The notes below the pieces were generated by a model. It was not told the DNA's origin and did no database searches. It saw only the letters and a list, made by a program, of their open reading frames with translations. 64,000 nt of DNA. It comes from Erpobdella octoculata. Its lineage: Eukaryota; Annelida; Clitellata; Hirudinida; Erpobdellidae. The position numbers were made by a program, and so were the translations under genes. The DNA lies in the NCBI GenBank assembly GCA_963978895.1, contig OZ022238.1, positions 11,453,128 to 11,517,127 of the forward strand, read 5' to 3'. Of the stretch, positions 16,830-30,677 are shown piece after piece; position 1 is the stretch's first letter, and each line of letters begins with the position of its first letter.

Positions 16830-17140
16830 TTTTTTAAATTAATTGTTTCTTCATAGCCGCAATCACAATCATAAACTTTACAGCCATACAAAGCGTTCTC
16901 ACCATTGATGTCTGTGGTTTTCGCGCATTACAAGTTCTGGCTGAACTCAATGACAATGCAACTTTAGCAAAAAGATCAGATGCAGAAAAATTACAACTTG
17001 AGCTCCATGGATATCTAGCAAGCACTATTATTGAAGATTTAATAGCAAAGTATTCAGCAAATCCACTCTCCTATTGGGCAGATATTGTTATGACCTATCC
17101 CATACCGTAGCAGCTTGCTTCTTTGTATCTTGTAAACCTT
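16830..17140 (+). pseudogene. hAT transposase C-terminal remnant
   Basis: The segment reads DAEKLQLELHGYLAS, then NPLSYWADIVMTYP and, after a stop, QLASLYL. This resembles the pre-dimerisation region of hAT transposases, where a 'dPL.YW....yP.la.lA' pattern is typical. Stops and missing flanks show that it is not functional. Confidence 0.6.
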
Positions 17141-17289
17141 AGGCTGGCTATAGACCCAGCTCTACCCCGGTGGGGGAGGGTGGTTAAATGGACTTTTTAA
17201 AGGAGATTCAATAGTACATGAATCCACTGGTTTGCCTCAAATTTGGTGGTGGGTGTGGCGTTTACAAGTTCTTATAGTAGGTAAAATAC

Positions 17290-17665
17290 TAGACATAACT
17301 CAGTTCAAATGTTAATTATGAACTTGAATTAATAGCTAAATAGTCTTAAGTCACTGTTATTTAAACAAATTTTCAAAAAAATATTTTTCTATATTAAAAC
17401 CTTTGAAAAATATAAAAAATAACTCGAAAAATCACAGAAAGTTAAAGACTCTTCTCCCCATGGGTGGCATGATGCTGGTAATGAAAACCTTTTAAAGCTA
17501 GTACAGTAGTACATGAATCCACTTGTATGATTTGATTTTGATGATGTATTTTGCGTTATCGGCCATTTTTTAAAATGGCCGATTATGGTTTCAAAAGTAA
17601 TCACAGTCAAAATTTAACCTATGAACAAAAATAAAATTAAAATTAGTCCCAATTCAGTGGCAGGG
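17290..17665 (+). repeat. Dispersed repeat D, copy 1
   Basis: Closely similar to 32303-32675, sharing for example GAAAGTTAAAGACTCTT, GCATGATGCTGGTAATGA-like and CCTATGAACAAAAATAAAA segments. The second copy extends further left and there resembles part of Helitron family C (ACTTTCAGG..AGCTTTAT). Confidence 0.8.
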
Positions 17666-17783
17666 TTAATCAGCAATGGGAAGCGATCAAGCTTTTGCCT
17701 TTCTAAGCTGAATAAAATAAATTTTTTCTACATGATAGCTTGCAATATATAATGTCAGCCTAAATTGACCACAATGATATATA

Positions 17784-20668
17784 TCTATATATATAAAAAT
17801 GAACGTTTGTATATATGTGTATATGTATATATGTATATATGTATATATGTATATATGTATATATGTATATATGTATATATGTATATATGTATATATGTAT
17901 ATATGTATATATGTATATATGTATATATGTATATATGTATATATGTATATATGTATATATGTATATATGTATATATGTATATATGTATATATGTATATAT
18001 GTATATATGTATATATGTATATATGTATATATGTATATATGTATATATGTATATATGTATATATGTATATATGTATATATGTATATATGTATATATGTAT
18101 ATATGTATATATGTATATATGTATATATGTATATATGTATATATGTATATATGTATATATGTATATATGTATATATGTATATATGTATATATGTATATAT
18201 GTATATATGTATATATGTATATATGTATATATGTATATATGTATATATGTATATATGTATATATGTATATATGTATATATGTATATATGTATATATGTAT
18301 ATATGTATATATGTATATATGTATATATGTATATATGTATATATGTATATATGTATATATGTATATATGTATATATGTATATATGTATATATGTATATAT
18401 GTATATATGTATATATGTATATATGTATATATGTATATATGTATATATGTATATATGTATATATGTATATATGTATATATGTATATATGTATATATGTAT
18501 ATATGTATATATGTATATATGTATATATGTATATATGTATATATGTATATATGTATATATGTATATATGTATATATGTATATATGTATATATGTATATAT
18601 GTATATATGTATATATGTATATATGTATATATATATGTATATATGTATATATGTATATATGTATATATGTATATATGTATATATATATGTATATATGTAT
18701 ATATGTATATATGTATATATGTATATATGTATATATGTATATATGTATATATGTATATATGTATATATGTATATATGTATATATGTATATATGTATATAT
18801 GTATATATGTATATATGTATATATGTATATATGTATATATGTATATATTTATATATGTATATATGTATATATGTATATATGTATATATGTATATATGTAT
18901 ATATGTATATATGTATATATGTATATATGTATATATGTATATATGTATATATGTATATATGTATATATGTATATATGTATATATGTATATATGTATATAT
19001 GTATATATGTATATATGTATATATGTATATATGTATATATGTATATATGTATATATGTATATATGTATATATGTATATATGTATATATGTATATATGTAT
19101 ATATGTATATATGTATATATGTATATATGTATATATGTATATATGTATATATGTATATATGTATATATGTATATATGTATATATGTATATATGTATATAT
19201 GTATATATGTATATATGTATATATGTATATATGTATATATGTATATATGTATATATGTATATATGTATATATGTATATATGTATATATGTATATATGTAT
19301 ATATGTATATATGTATATATGTATATATGTATATATGTATATATGTATATATGTATATATGTATATATGTATATATGTATATATGTATATATGTATATAT
19401 GTATATATGTATATATGTATATATGTATATATGTATATATGTATATATGTATATATGTATATATGTATATATGTATATATGTATATATGTATATATGTAT
19501 ATATGTATATATGTATATATGTATATATGTATATATGTATATATGTATATATGTATATATGTATATATGTATATATGTATATATGTATATATGTATATAT
19601 GTATATATGTATATATGTATATATGTATATATGTATATATGTATATATGTATATATGTATATATGTATATATGTATATATGTATATATGTATATATGTAT
19701 ATATGTATATATGTATATATGTATATATGTATATATGTATATATGTATATATGTATATATGTATATATGTATATATGTATATATGTATATATGTATATAT
19801 GTATATATGTATATATGTATATATGTATATATGTATATATGTATATATGTATATATGTATATATGTATATATGTATATATGTATATATGTATATATGTAT
19901 ATATGTATATATGTATATATGTATATATGTATATATGTATATATGTATATATGTATATATGTATATATGTATATATGTATATATGTATATATGTATATAT
20001 GTATATATGTATATATGTATATATGTATATATGTATATATGTATATATGTATATATGTATATATGTATATATGTATATATGTATATATGTATATATGTAT
20101 ATATGTATATATGTATATATGTATATATGTATATATGTATATATGTATATATGTATATATGTATATATGTATATATGTATATATGTATATATGTATATAT
20201 GTATATATGTATATATGTATATATGTATATATGTATATATGTATATATGTATATATGTATATATGTATATATGTATATATGTATATATGTATATATGTAT
20301 ATATGTATATATGTATATATGTATATATGTATATATGTATATATGTATATATGTATATATGTATATATGTATATATGTATATATGTATATATGTATATAT
20401 GTATATATGTATATATGTATATATGTATATATGTATATATGTATATATGTATATATGTATATATGTATATATGTATATATGTATAAATGTATATATTCAT
20501 GTCCTTTATGCATTGCTACACCATTCATCCGATCGTAATGAAATTTTCACACAACCTTGAGAGTCAAGGGGAATCAAATATAAAGAAAAAAAATTTGAAA
20601 TCCGTCACAAAATGAGCGGAGCGGAGCGGGTGAGCGAGCGGGAACTATATATATATATATATATATAT
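17784..20668 (+). mobile_element. Helitron family A, copy 3 (5' part)
   Basis: Starts TCTATATATATAAAAATGAA after an A. It contains a giant octanucleotide array, then the block GCATTGCTACACCATTCATC and the GAGCGGAGCGGGTGAGCG motif, and ends in a TA run at which another family A copy begins in the opposite direction. Its own 3' end is not found. Confidence 0.8.
17815..20485. repeat. 2.67-kb octanucleotide array (TATATATG)n
   Basis: More than 330 almost perfect copies of GTATATAT. Only a few deviations were seen: two insertions of TATA near 18627 and 18680, and a G-to-T change near 18848. All six frames are open, giving false proteins of Ile, Tyr, Val, Met, Cys, Thr and His. Confidence 0.98.
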
Positions 20669-20669
20669 A

Positions 20670-21640
20670 CTAGCGGAGATACCCGGCGTTGCCCGGGTTT
20701 TTTAGAGGTTTTTCTAATGTTTGTCTCTTTCTCTCGTTTCCTTTCCCACCTGCTTTCCCACTCCTGCTCGCTTTCCCGTTTTCGGTCGTTTTCCCCGCTC
20801 CCGGTCGCTTTCCCGCTAGCAATAAAAATAATAATAGAAATAATAATCAAGTTTTCTGCAGGATTTTCCGGTGAAATTATGTCACTTCAAAACTGTGTGA
20901 CGTCATCATTCTCAACGTCATTTCAGGTTTTTTTTGCTTGTGACCGAAGCGATTGCTTTCTTTCATAACTTCTGTTAGCCTATAAAACGTAAAATAGATT
21001 TGCTAAGACTATATATATATATATATATGAATGTTCGTGGGTTAGTTTGTCTATTATAGAAACGGGAAAGCGACCCGGAACGGACAGCGAGCGGGAACGG
21101 AAAAGCAAGCGTGAGCGGGAATGGGAGAGCAAACGTGAGCGGGAAAGCGACCGGGAGTGGTAAAGCGACCGGGAGCGGGAAAGCGACCGGGAGCGGGAAA
21201 GCGACCGGGAGCGGGAAAGCGACCGGGAGCGGGAAAACGACCGAAAACGGGAAAGCGAACGGGAGTGGGAAAGCAGGTGGGAAAGGAAACGAGAGAGAAA
21301 GAGACAAACATTAGAAAAACCTCTAAAAAACCCGGGCAACGCCGGGTATCTCCGCTAGTACATACATAAACACACACACAGACACACATACATGCACATA
21401 CACATACATACATACACACATACATACGCACATACATATATATATAGTTCCCGCTCGCTCACCCGCTCCGCTCCGCTCCGCTCATTTTGTGACGGATTTC
21501 AAATTTTTTTTTTATTTGACTCCCCTTGACTCTCAAGGTTGTGTGAAAATTTCATTACGATCGGATGAATGGTGTAGCAATGCATAAAGGACATTAACAT
21601 ACATATATACATATATACAAACATTCATTTTTATATATAT

Positions 21641-21643
<3 letters not shown>
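20670..21643 (-). mobile_element. Helitron family A, copy 4, with element E nested
   Basis: On the minus strand the 5' end is at 21643 (TCTATATATATAAAAATGAA) and the 3' end at 20670 (hairpin CCCGGGCAACGCCGGG, then GCTAG). Between them are the conserved block, a TA run, a nested plus-strand element E (about 21010-21358) and an interior segment not seen in copy 1 (CTAACAGAAGTTATGAAAG; 20820-21005). Confidence 0.75.
21010..21358 (+). mobile_element. Short Helitron-like element E, copy 1
   Basis: Starts in a TA run followed by GAATGTTCGTGGGTTAGTTT, continues as an 18-bp GC-rich minisatellite (GAAAGCGACCGGGAGCGG; 21063-21290) and ends with CCCGGGCAACGCCGGG and CTAG before T. It has the same 3' end as family A but a different, shorter body. 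The exact 5' base is blurred by the TA repeat. Confidence 0.65.

Positions 21644-21734
<91 letters not shown>
21644..21734. repeat. (TA)n microsatellite
   Basis: An uninterrupted TA repeat directly after the 5' end of Helitron A copy 4. Confidence 0.95.
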
Positions 21735-21736
<2 letters not shown>

Positions 21737-22267
21737 GTCTCAACCAGATTTTGAACTGTGAACATCTACATTAAATTTTTGGAATATAAACTATAAAAAA
21801 CTAAAAAGATTTGACATTGAAACTTTGTTCAGTGCTTTAGTTTTTTGAAAAAATGATATTTTATTCAAGGTCATGAGTATATATGATTTAGGATTATATT
21901 TGCCAGTTGGCATTAGTTGGACAAATTTTTGAAAAAAAAATAGTGGACAGGGGTGTGATTTATAATTTTATTGAGTTGAAATCACTACTAATGATGCGTG
22001 ATATTGAAACACTTTAGGAAAAATAGTGATTTAAAGTTTTGTTTAGGGCATCTAAAATTTTCACAATTTTGCGTTTTGAAACTTCTGATTGCCAAGTGGT
22101 AAATTTACATATAAGCCGAGAATTAAGCCGCCGCCGGCCACAAAAACAGTTAGCCGCCGCCGGCCGCAAAAATCTCGGCTCGCCGTAAATTAGGCCGCAA
22201 AACGTGCTAAGCCGGCCGTGAAACGGTTACTAAGGCCGCTGAGGGGTCTACGCATATATACATATAT

Positions 22268-22970
<703 letters not shown>

Positions 22971-22972
22971 AA

Positions 22973-25900
22973 ATGGAAAATTCAGTTGATAGAGCTAACA
23001 TTGCTGCCATGAAAAATACCATTCCTGTAAAATTTCAAGATATAGACCCATTTTATCCAATGGGTGCAAACCTATGCGTTCGCTACAGCATCTCTGGGGC
23101 TCTTGAAATTAGCTCAAAAGACTGGGTTGCATTGTACAAGGTCGCAAGTAAATCGTTCACAGATTTCATTTGCTACAAGTGGTCGCCTTACCCTCAGAAC
23201 TATGTGAAAGGCACTTATATTGACAATAAAGTAGTTTTCAATGGTGAGCTTATAGGTTTTGCTTTTTAATAACGTTTAAAAAATGTAAACATTCTATTTA
23301 AAAATTTAAATGCCTTAAATTATTTTCAGTTTCTGAACTTCCTCAAAATGATGTAGAGTTTTATCGCTTTTGTTACATATCTTCGAATGGTCTCATGAAA
23401 GGGGCAAGCTCTTACTTTCAGTTCAAAGCTCGACATTCTAATGTTGTAGAAATGGAAGATGAAAACAATGAACTCGTGGTCATTAACAAAAAATCACAGA
23501 TTCTTGAAAATCAACTAGAAGCTGCAAAGAAAGACATTGATCTAACAAAAAAAGTACTGCTGATATTTTGCTATTGTTTTATTTTGCAATAACACTAGTT
23601 AAAGTGTAAACTAAATATCATAAACATTATTTATTTTCATAGAAACACAAAGAAGTAGAAAAAGAGTTGCTGAAAGTTACTGTGGGGAAACTAGAAAAGT
23701 CATTAGAAAAGAGTGAAATAGAAAAAGAAACACTCAATCAAAACGTCAAAGTAATTTAAACTTTATTCTTTGTCTGTGCACAACCACTTCAACTACTAGA
23801 TAATAGTGCCTTCCTGTTACGAAAATTAAATTTGATTTCTATTACGCAATAACTTTTTACGTTTGTACATAGGGGCTGTTGAACTGAAATGTTTTTTTTG
23901 CCATAAAAATAAAAAGCAATTTTGCTTGAAACCTTCTTATCTTATTCTTGTTAAAGTGTACTTTAAGTTTTAATGCTTTTAATTGATTTGCTATGAAAAT
24001 TTCTTAATTTTATAGTAATATAAAACCCCCGTTGCCCGGGGTTTTTAAAGGTTTTTCTAATGCTTGTCTCTCTCGCTCCCGTTTCCTTCCCCGCTTGTTT
24101 TCCCGCTCCCGGTCGCTTTACCGTTCCTGCTTGCTCTCCCGTTCTCGGTCGGTTTTTTCTCCCGGTCGCTTTCCCGTTCCCGGTTTTTTCCGCTCCCGGT
24201 CGATTTCCCGTTCCGGGCTGCTTTCCCAGTCACTTTTCCTCTCTCGGTCGCTTTTCCGCTCCCGGTTGCTTTCCCGGTCGCGTTCCCTTTCCCGCTCGAT
24301 CGTTCGCTCTCAGTTGGCTTCCCGTTTCCGCTCATTTATGTATGTATATATATATAGCCCCGCTCGCTCACCCGCTCCACTCCGCTCATTTTGAGATGGA
24401 TTTCAAATTTTTTTCTCTATATTTGATTCCCCTTGACTCTCAAAGTTGTGTGAAAATTTAATTACGATCGGATGAATGGTGTAGCAATGCATAAAGGACA
24501 TACATACATACATACATATTGCCCGGGGTTTTTAGAGGTTTACCTAATGCGTTTCTTTTTCGCTCCCGTTTCCTTCCCGCTTGCGCTCCAGGTCGTTATC
24601 CGTTCCCTGTCGCTTTCCCGCTCATTTTTTCGCTCTCAGGCCCCCCCCTAGATACGATTCTACATACATAGATACATAGATACATACACACATACATACA
24701 TACATAGATACATACACACTCCCGCTCCCGGTCGTTATCCGTTCCCTGTCGCTCTCAGTTGCCCCTCCCCTAGATCCGATTCTACATACATACATACATA
24801 CATACATACATACATACATACATAAACACAGACACACATACATGCACATACACATACATACATACACACATACATACGCACATACATATATATATATATA
24901 TATATAGTTCCCGCTCGCTCACCCGCTCCGCTCATTTTGTGACGGATTTCAAATTTTTTTTCTCTATATTTGATTCCCCTTGACTCTCAAGGTAATAAAT
25001 TCTGGTTGTGTGAAAATTTCATTACGATCGGATGAATGGTGTAGCAATGCATAAAGGACATATATACATATATACATATATACATATATACAAACATTCA
25101 TTTTTATATATATATAGATACATTTAATCTTATTATAATATATATTTATAAGGAAAAAACAGATGAATGCAAAAAACGAGAAATTGTAATAAGCAATCTG
25201 AAGTCTGACATTGAATCTGCTCATGTTAAAATCAAAGAGCTGGAACAGGTGACCATAAAATATTTTACCTAATTTTTCTTGAAATTTATAGTGGGAGATT
25301 TTAATTTTTTTAATCTTGAATTACATTGTTTTTTCTATTTTTGCTGTTGTTTAGGAAAAGATTAACTTGTTGAAATTGTTGAATGAACGAGAGCAACAAT
25401 TAGTTGTTCAGGCAAACAAACTGACAACAAGGAGAATCCGAAAAATGGAGAATGAACTTTTGCACAAACAGGTGATAACATGAGTCATAATAATTTTTTT
25501 TTGTTTTCTTGTTTAATATAATACATTATGTTTTTAAATTTTTTGTTATGAAGAACCTCGATGAAGTTGTCAAGAAATTAAATGAAAGTTTGAACACAGA
25601 AGAAACAATTAAAAAAAGTATGGAAAAGCAAATTAAAAAGTTTCAGGAAGAGTTCACTAAAAATCAGCATTCACAGGTTGTTAGTTTTTATTTTTAAAGA
25701 TTGATTTGTACCTGTGGAAAAAAATGATTTCAAGATATTTTTACTGCAATAATTGCATGATTTCCTCAAGAAACTGGTAGCGTTTCAGTTTTTTTTGTAG
25801 ATTAAATCAACTGACAAAATTGCCATGAAATTACAGGCACTGAAACAAGAAATTCTTCGTTCTACGGAGCAAAAACTTAAAAATCAGAACAAAATTGACC

Positions 25901-28900
25901 AGGTGACTTATTTTCTCCTAATCTTTCCAACATTACCAACTGTATTTCAGTTGCTCCAAAGTTTTGTCTGAAATATTTTCGTAATTTGTAATTTTTTTTA
26001 TAAAACATTCTCTTTTTTTTCTATCTTTTTCTACTCTAGACAGAAGTGATCATAGTATGACTGTACCTTCACAATTTGATAACATTTTTAGTTTTTTTAG
26101 ATTTGATTTTATAAACTTACTAGCAGTGCCCGTAGCGGACTTCGCTCGCATGAAATTTGAGAATTTGAACCGTGCTTACATAGTAGAGTACTGCACGGAT
26201 CAATTTTTTAGGTCTCGGCTCGGCCCGTCGACAACTTGGCCCAGCCCGTTTCAAAAACCGAAATTCCTGGCCCGGCACGGCCCGTCTAATATGGGCCCGG
26301 CCCGTTTTTACAGGCCTAGAAGTTCTATATACTTGATGAAAAACTTCGGCCCGTCCCACCTTGACTTCAGGCTTAGCCCGTCCCGTCTGAACACCCTAAA
26401 ATCACTAAGATGTCTATATACTTGGTTAAAAATCTCGGCCCATCCCACCTTGATTTAAGGTTTGGGCAGGGCCGTATGAAGACCCTAAAATAACGGCTTG
26501 GCCCGTCCGTCCGGTGATAAACTGAACTCATCTACTTTTAACCGGCACAAAACCTCAAAATACTAATTTTCACATCTGTAGCACTTACAGTTTTTGAGTA
26601 GCAGTTATTTTAAAATCAAATAACCCTTTTCCACTTCACATTTGAGGTCCTGGAAACCAAATTTTCAAAAAATGGTGAAATACGTATATCATTATTTTTA
26701 GAGTAGAAACTATATACTAATTTTACTTTTGTAGCATTTACAGTTTTTGAGTAGCAGTTACTTTAAAAACCATATAACCCTATTTTCCACCCCATATTTG
26801 AAGTCCTGGAAACTAAATTTTCAAAAAATGGTAAAACACGTATCATTATTCCTGGATTTTTACTCCTTTAATTTTTACTCCTGTAGCATCTACATTTTCG
26901 AGTAGCAGTTACATTAAAAATTAAATAACCCTATTTTCCACCCCACATTTGAGGTCCTGGAAACCAAATTTTAAACAAATGGTAAAACACGTATATCTTT
27001 ATTTTTAGAATAGAAACTAAATACTAATTTTTACATCTGTGGTATTCACAGTTTTTGAGTAGCAGTTACTTTAAAAACAAATAACCCTATTTTCCACCCC
27101 ACATTTGAAATCCTGGAAACCAAATTTTCAAAAAATGCTAAAACACGTATTTCATTATTTTTGGAGTAGAAACTAAATAATAATTTTTACTTCTGTAGCA
27201 TTAACAGTTTTTGAGTAGCAGCTACTTTAAAAACCAAATAACCCAAAAAATGATGAAACACGTATATCTTTTTTTTTTAGTAGATACTAAGTATTAATTT
27301 TTACATCTGTGGCAATTACAGTTGTTGAGTAGCAGTTACTTTAAAAAACAAACAACCCTGTTTTCCACCCCACATTTGAAGTCCTGGAAACCAAATTTTC
27401 AAAAAATTTTGAAACCCGTATATCATTATTTTTAGAGTAGAAACTAAATACTAATTTTTACTTTTGTAGCATTAACAGTTTTTGAGTAGAAGCTACTTTA
27501 AAAACCAAATAACCCAATTTTCCAACCCACATTTGAGGTCCGGGAAACCAAATTTGTAAAAAATGGTGAAACACGTATATCTTTATTTTTAGAAAAAAAA
27601 CTAAATAATAATTTTTACATCTGTGGTATTTACTGTTTTTGAGTAGGAGTTACTATAAAAGACAATTAGCCCTATTTTTCACCCCACATTTGAAGTCCTG
27701 GAAACCAAATTTTCAAAAAATGCTAAAACACGTATTTCATTATTTTTGGAGTAGAAACTAAATACAAATTTTTACTCCTGTAGCATTAACAGTTTTTGAG
27801 TAGAAGCTACTTTAAAAACCAAATAACCCAATTTTCCAACCCACATTTGAGGTCCGGGAAACCAAATTTGTAAAAAATGGTGAAACACGTATATCTTTAT
27901 TTTTAGAAAAGAAACTAAATAATAATTTTTACATCTGTGGTATTTACTGTTTTTGAGTAGGAGTTACTATAAAAGACAATTAGCCCTATTTTCCACCCCA
28001 CATTTGAAGTCCTGGAAACCAAATTTTCAAAAAATGCTAAAATACGTATTTCATTATTTTTGGAGTAGAAACTAAATACAAATTTTTACTCCTGTAGCAT
28101 TAACAGTTTTTGAGTAGCAGCTACTTTAAAAACCAAATAACCCAATTTTCCAACCCACATTTGAGGTCCGGGAAACCGAATTTTCAAAAAATTATGAAAC
28201 ACGTATTTTTTTATTTTTCAAAAAGAATCTATATGCCAAATTTCAAAATCTCCTCATTTTTGGTTTTCGAGATATACATTGTTTTAGAAAAAAGTTTGTT
28301 TTCCAGTTTTTTCCCCTCAGGAGCAAAATTTTCAAGAATCCTTTCTTAGCGGATGTTTACGCTATAAAAGTAATATAAGTTCCAAATTTCACGTTCCTAG
28401 GATGAGGCGTTTGAGCTCGGCGTTGATTATCAGTCAGTCAGTCAGTCAGTCAGGACATGTTCTTTTATATATATAGATAAATTTACAATGTAAAAAAATT
28501 GAATGCAGTTACTGAGTCAAGAATATTCTACTGTGAGTCAAAAACTTGGTAATCAGAAAAAAGAAAACGAGGTGATTTTTTTTAAACATTTTTTTGTTTT
28601 TCTCTATTTCTCTGTATCTTTTACAATATATCCATGTCTCTCTAACTGTATGATTAAATAAATATAAATATAAATATATATACAGTATATATTTGTTATA
28701 CATGATAGGCACTTCAAGAGAAAGTGTCTGATCTAGAAAGGACAATGAAACATTTAGAAATTAAAAATAATGAATTTTCTGCCACAAACAAAGACTTGAC
28801 TTCAGCTATGGGAAACTTGAAAGACTCATTTGCTCATAAAAATGAGGTTTCATTTCTAATATACATTAAAATTTTATTCATTTACTAGACGTTTTAATTA

Positions 28901-30677
28901 TAATGAACACTTTACCTAAATGTGTGACAATTTGATTATGTTGAACATATAAACTGAATAATTCAACTAAACCAGGACTATCTCGTCTTGGAAAAAAATT
29001 ATTAAATAATAATAATAATAATAAAAATTATTAAATAATAATAATATTAAATAATAATAATAATGATAAGACAAAAGCTATAAAAATAATAGTAAAAATA
29101 ATGTGTAATTATTTACTTCTCAGGAACAGTTAAGCACCATGTTTGATCAATTTGAGAAAGAGTTGGTGCCTCAAAAAGAAGAAAATGCAAAAATAACAGA
29201 AGAATATTTAAATCTGAAAATATCAGAAAGTAAATTTTTCTTGAATTTATTGTTTTAAGCTTTTTTGATTAGAAATTTGACAGTACATACAGCTTTCTGA
29301 ATTTACCAGGAGTTATGAAAGGCTACAACCGTTCTCAAGTAAGACTTAATGTTTGTAAATTTTTTTACGTTCAAAGTATTACTTATTTTTGCAAAGAATT
29401 ATTTATTGAAAGGGATATGACGATGCTTTAATTTTTTAAGTTTTTTGATAGAACTAGCAATAACTGATAAAAATGGATTTATCAACTATGGCTTCTTTGC
29501 AGTACTAAATAAACTGCTAAATGTTTAGATCTAAAATATTGCATAAATTTATTAACAGAGCTTCTATGTTAAAATTAGTTTTGATTTTTTTTAAATTAGC
29601 ATAATTTCATTAAAGAATAATTTCTTTAAAAGCATAATTTCTTTTTAAGCATAATTTTATTAAAATCAAAATTATCTTAAGTTACAGATGAACTAAGTAT
29701 TAGAATAGGTGGGCTGTACTAATCATTTATCATTTTTTTCTAAAACTGACTAACTTGATAAAGAGCTTGGAAGATTTGAGGGCTGAGAAAAGGGTCCTTG
29801 AACTACAAGTTTCAAAGTTGGCTGATGATCTTGAAGATCCGATTGCAATGCCAACAAGGAACATCTTTAATGAATCATTGAAGCAAAAATACAAAGATAT
29901 TGAAACTGAAAGGGTAAGGCATTTCAGATAAGCAGAGTTCAAGAAGAAACATAGAAATTCATTAAACTGAGTTATATAGATAATCTACTCTGAGATCTTC
30001 AGTGAGATCTTATAAGAAACAAAAGATTATTAATTATAGCTCCAATAATCATATTCATTTACTGCCAAGAACCTTATTTTGTTGTGAATGCAATTCGGAA
30101 ATTGAAGTCGTAAAAGCAATATGTAAAAATATTTATCTACTCCTTAGGAACAGTTAAACACCATGCTTGATAAATTAAAGAAAGAGTTGATGAATCAGAA
30201 AGAAGAAAATGAAAAAATCACAAAAGATTATTCAAATCTGAAAAGATCATCAGAAAGTATTTTTTTTAAATTTATTGTTATAAGCATTTCGATTAAAATT
30301 TTGACACTACATCTTCTTATATTTAACAGAAATTATGGAAAGATACAAGATGTTGAACTTCCATTATAAAGAATTGAACACGACTAATCAAAAAACTACT
30401 GCTGAAAATAAGATTTTGAAAACTGATCTGAATGCAAAAACTTTTCAAAATTATTATCAACGGCATAGATTTATTTTCTTGCATGAAAGACTTAATGTTA
30501 GTAATTTTTTTAACTTTGCCGTAGAATTAGTGAGGTTTGACTGTTGAAGTTTCACTGATTGTTTTATTAATTTAGAGGGCTTTCATATTGCATCCGAATC
30601 TCAAATGGCATTCCGACATTATAAATGTGGAAATATCAAACAAAGATTTCTTCAAATATGTAGAAAGTGGTCTGTGA
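22973..30677 (+). CDS. SKICH-domain coiled-coil protein, CALCOCO/TAX1BP1-like
   Basis: The exons fit in phase: 22973-23243, 23330-23553, 23643-23750, 25153-25248, 25355-25471, 25554-25676, 25801-25902, 28509-28571, 28709-28846, 29124-29229, 29310-29338, 29764-29913, 30148-30256, 30330-30496, 30576-30677. The first two encode a SKICH domain (about residues 14-125: VKFQDIDPFYPMGANL, DWVALYKV, FCYISSNGLMKGASSYFQF), the membrane/cargo module of CALCOCO1, NDP52 and TAX1BP1. Everything after is predicted coiled coil, rich in Glu, Lys, Leu and Gln. No C-terminal zinc finger is seen; the protein ends DFFKYVESGL. Relatives are autophagy receptors or coactivators; the role here is inferred only. The Met at 22973 is preferred because an acceptor-like AG lies between it and the Met at 22955. 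The donor at 25677 (GTTGTT) is weak. Two introns hold Helitrons, and the 3' exons are repeated. Confidence 0.8.
24025..25118 (-). mobile_element. Two joined family A Helitron fragments (copies 5a and 5b)
   Basis: Two minus-strand family A sequences lie head to tail inside an intron of the SKICH gene. The first (24025-24510) has the 3' GCCCGGGG region, the GC-rich minisatellite and the conserved block but lacks its 5' end. The second (24511-25118) starts inside the 3' region and is complete to the 5' end TCTATATATATATAAAAATG. A 12-bp insertion (AATAAATTCTGG) interrupts the conserved block at about 24993. Confidence 0.75.
26120..28477 (-). mobile_element. Pearl-like Helitron family B, copy B2
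   Basis: On the minus strand it runs from TCTATATATATAAAAGAACA at 28477 to GCACTGCTAG at 26120, with A before and T after. The core has about ten ~157-bp monomers, more than B1. It sits in the intron between exons 7 and 8 of the SKICH gene. Confidence 0.85.
28986..29075. repeat. (AAT)n-rich microsatellite
   Basis: Interrupted AAT/ATA repeats in an intron of the SKICH gene. Confidence 0.85.

Larger units (their letters stand above)
16661..22250 (+). mobile_element. hAT transposon 2, inflated to 5.6 kb by nested Helitrons
   Basis: The left end starts TAGACCCTTCAGCCGCC and the right end, on the minus strand, TAGACCCCTCAGCGGCC. The octamer CGCATATA flanks both sides (16653-16660 and 22251-22258). 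Both subterminal regions are rich in GCCGGCCG-type motifs. A plus-strand transposase remnant lies at 16830-17140. Family A Helitrons (17784-21643) and a long octanucleotide array were acquired inside it. Confidence 0.85.

Noticed and set aside
17687..20560. Reading frames of about 900 residues of Tyr-Ile-Cys-Val-Met or Thr-Ile-His-Tyr on both strands
   Set aside because: They are translations of the octanucleotide array, which has no stop in any frame. No gene-like sequence flanks them.
26039..26060. Possible extra SKICH-gene exon after CTACTCTAG (TEVIIV then stop)
   Set aside because: It ends in a stop after six codons and would truncate the coiled coil, while exon 28509 joins exon 25902 in phase.
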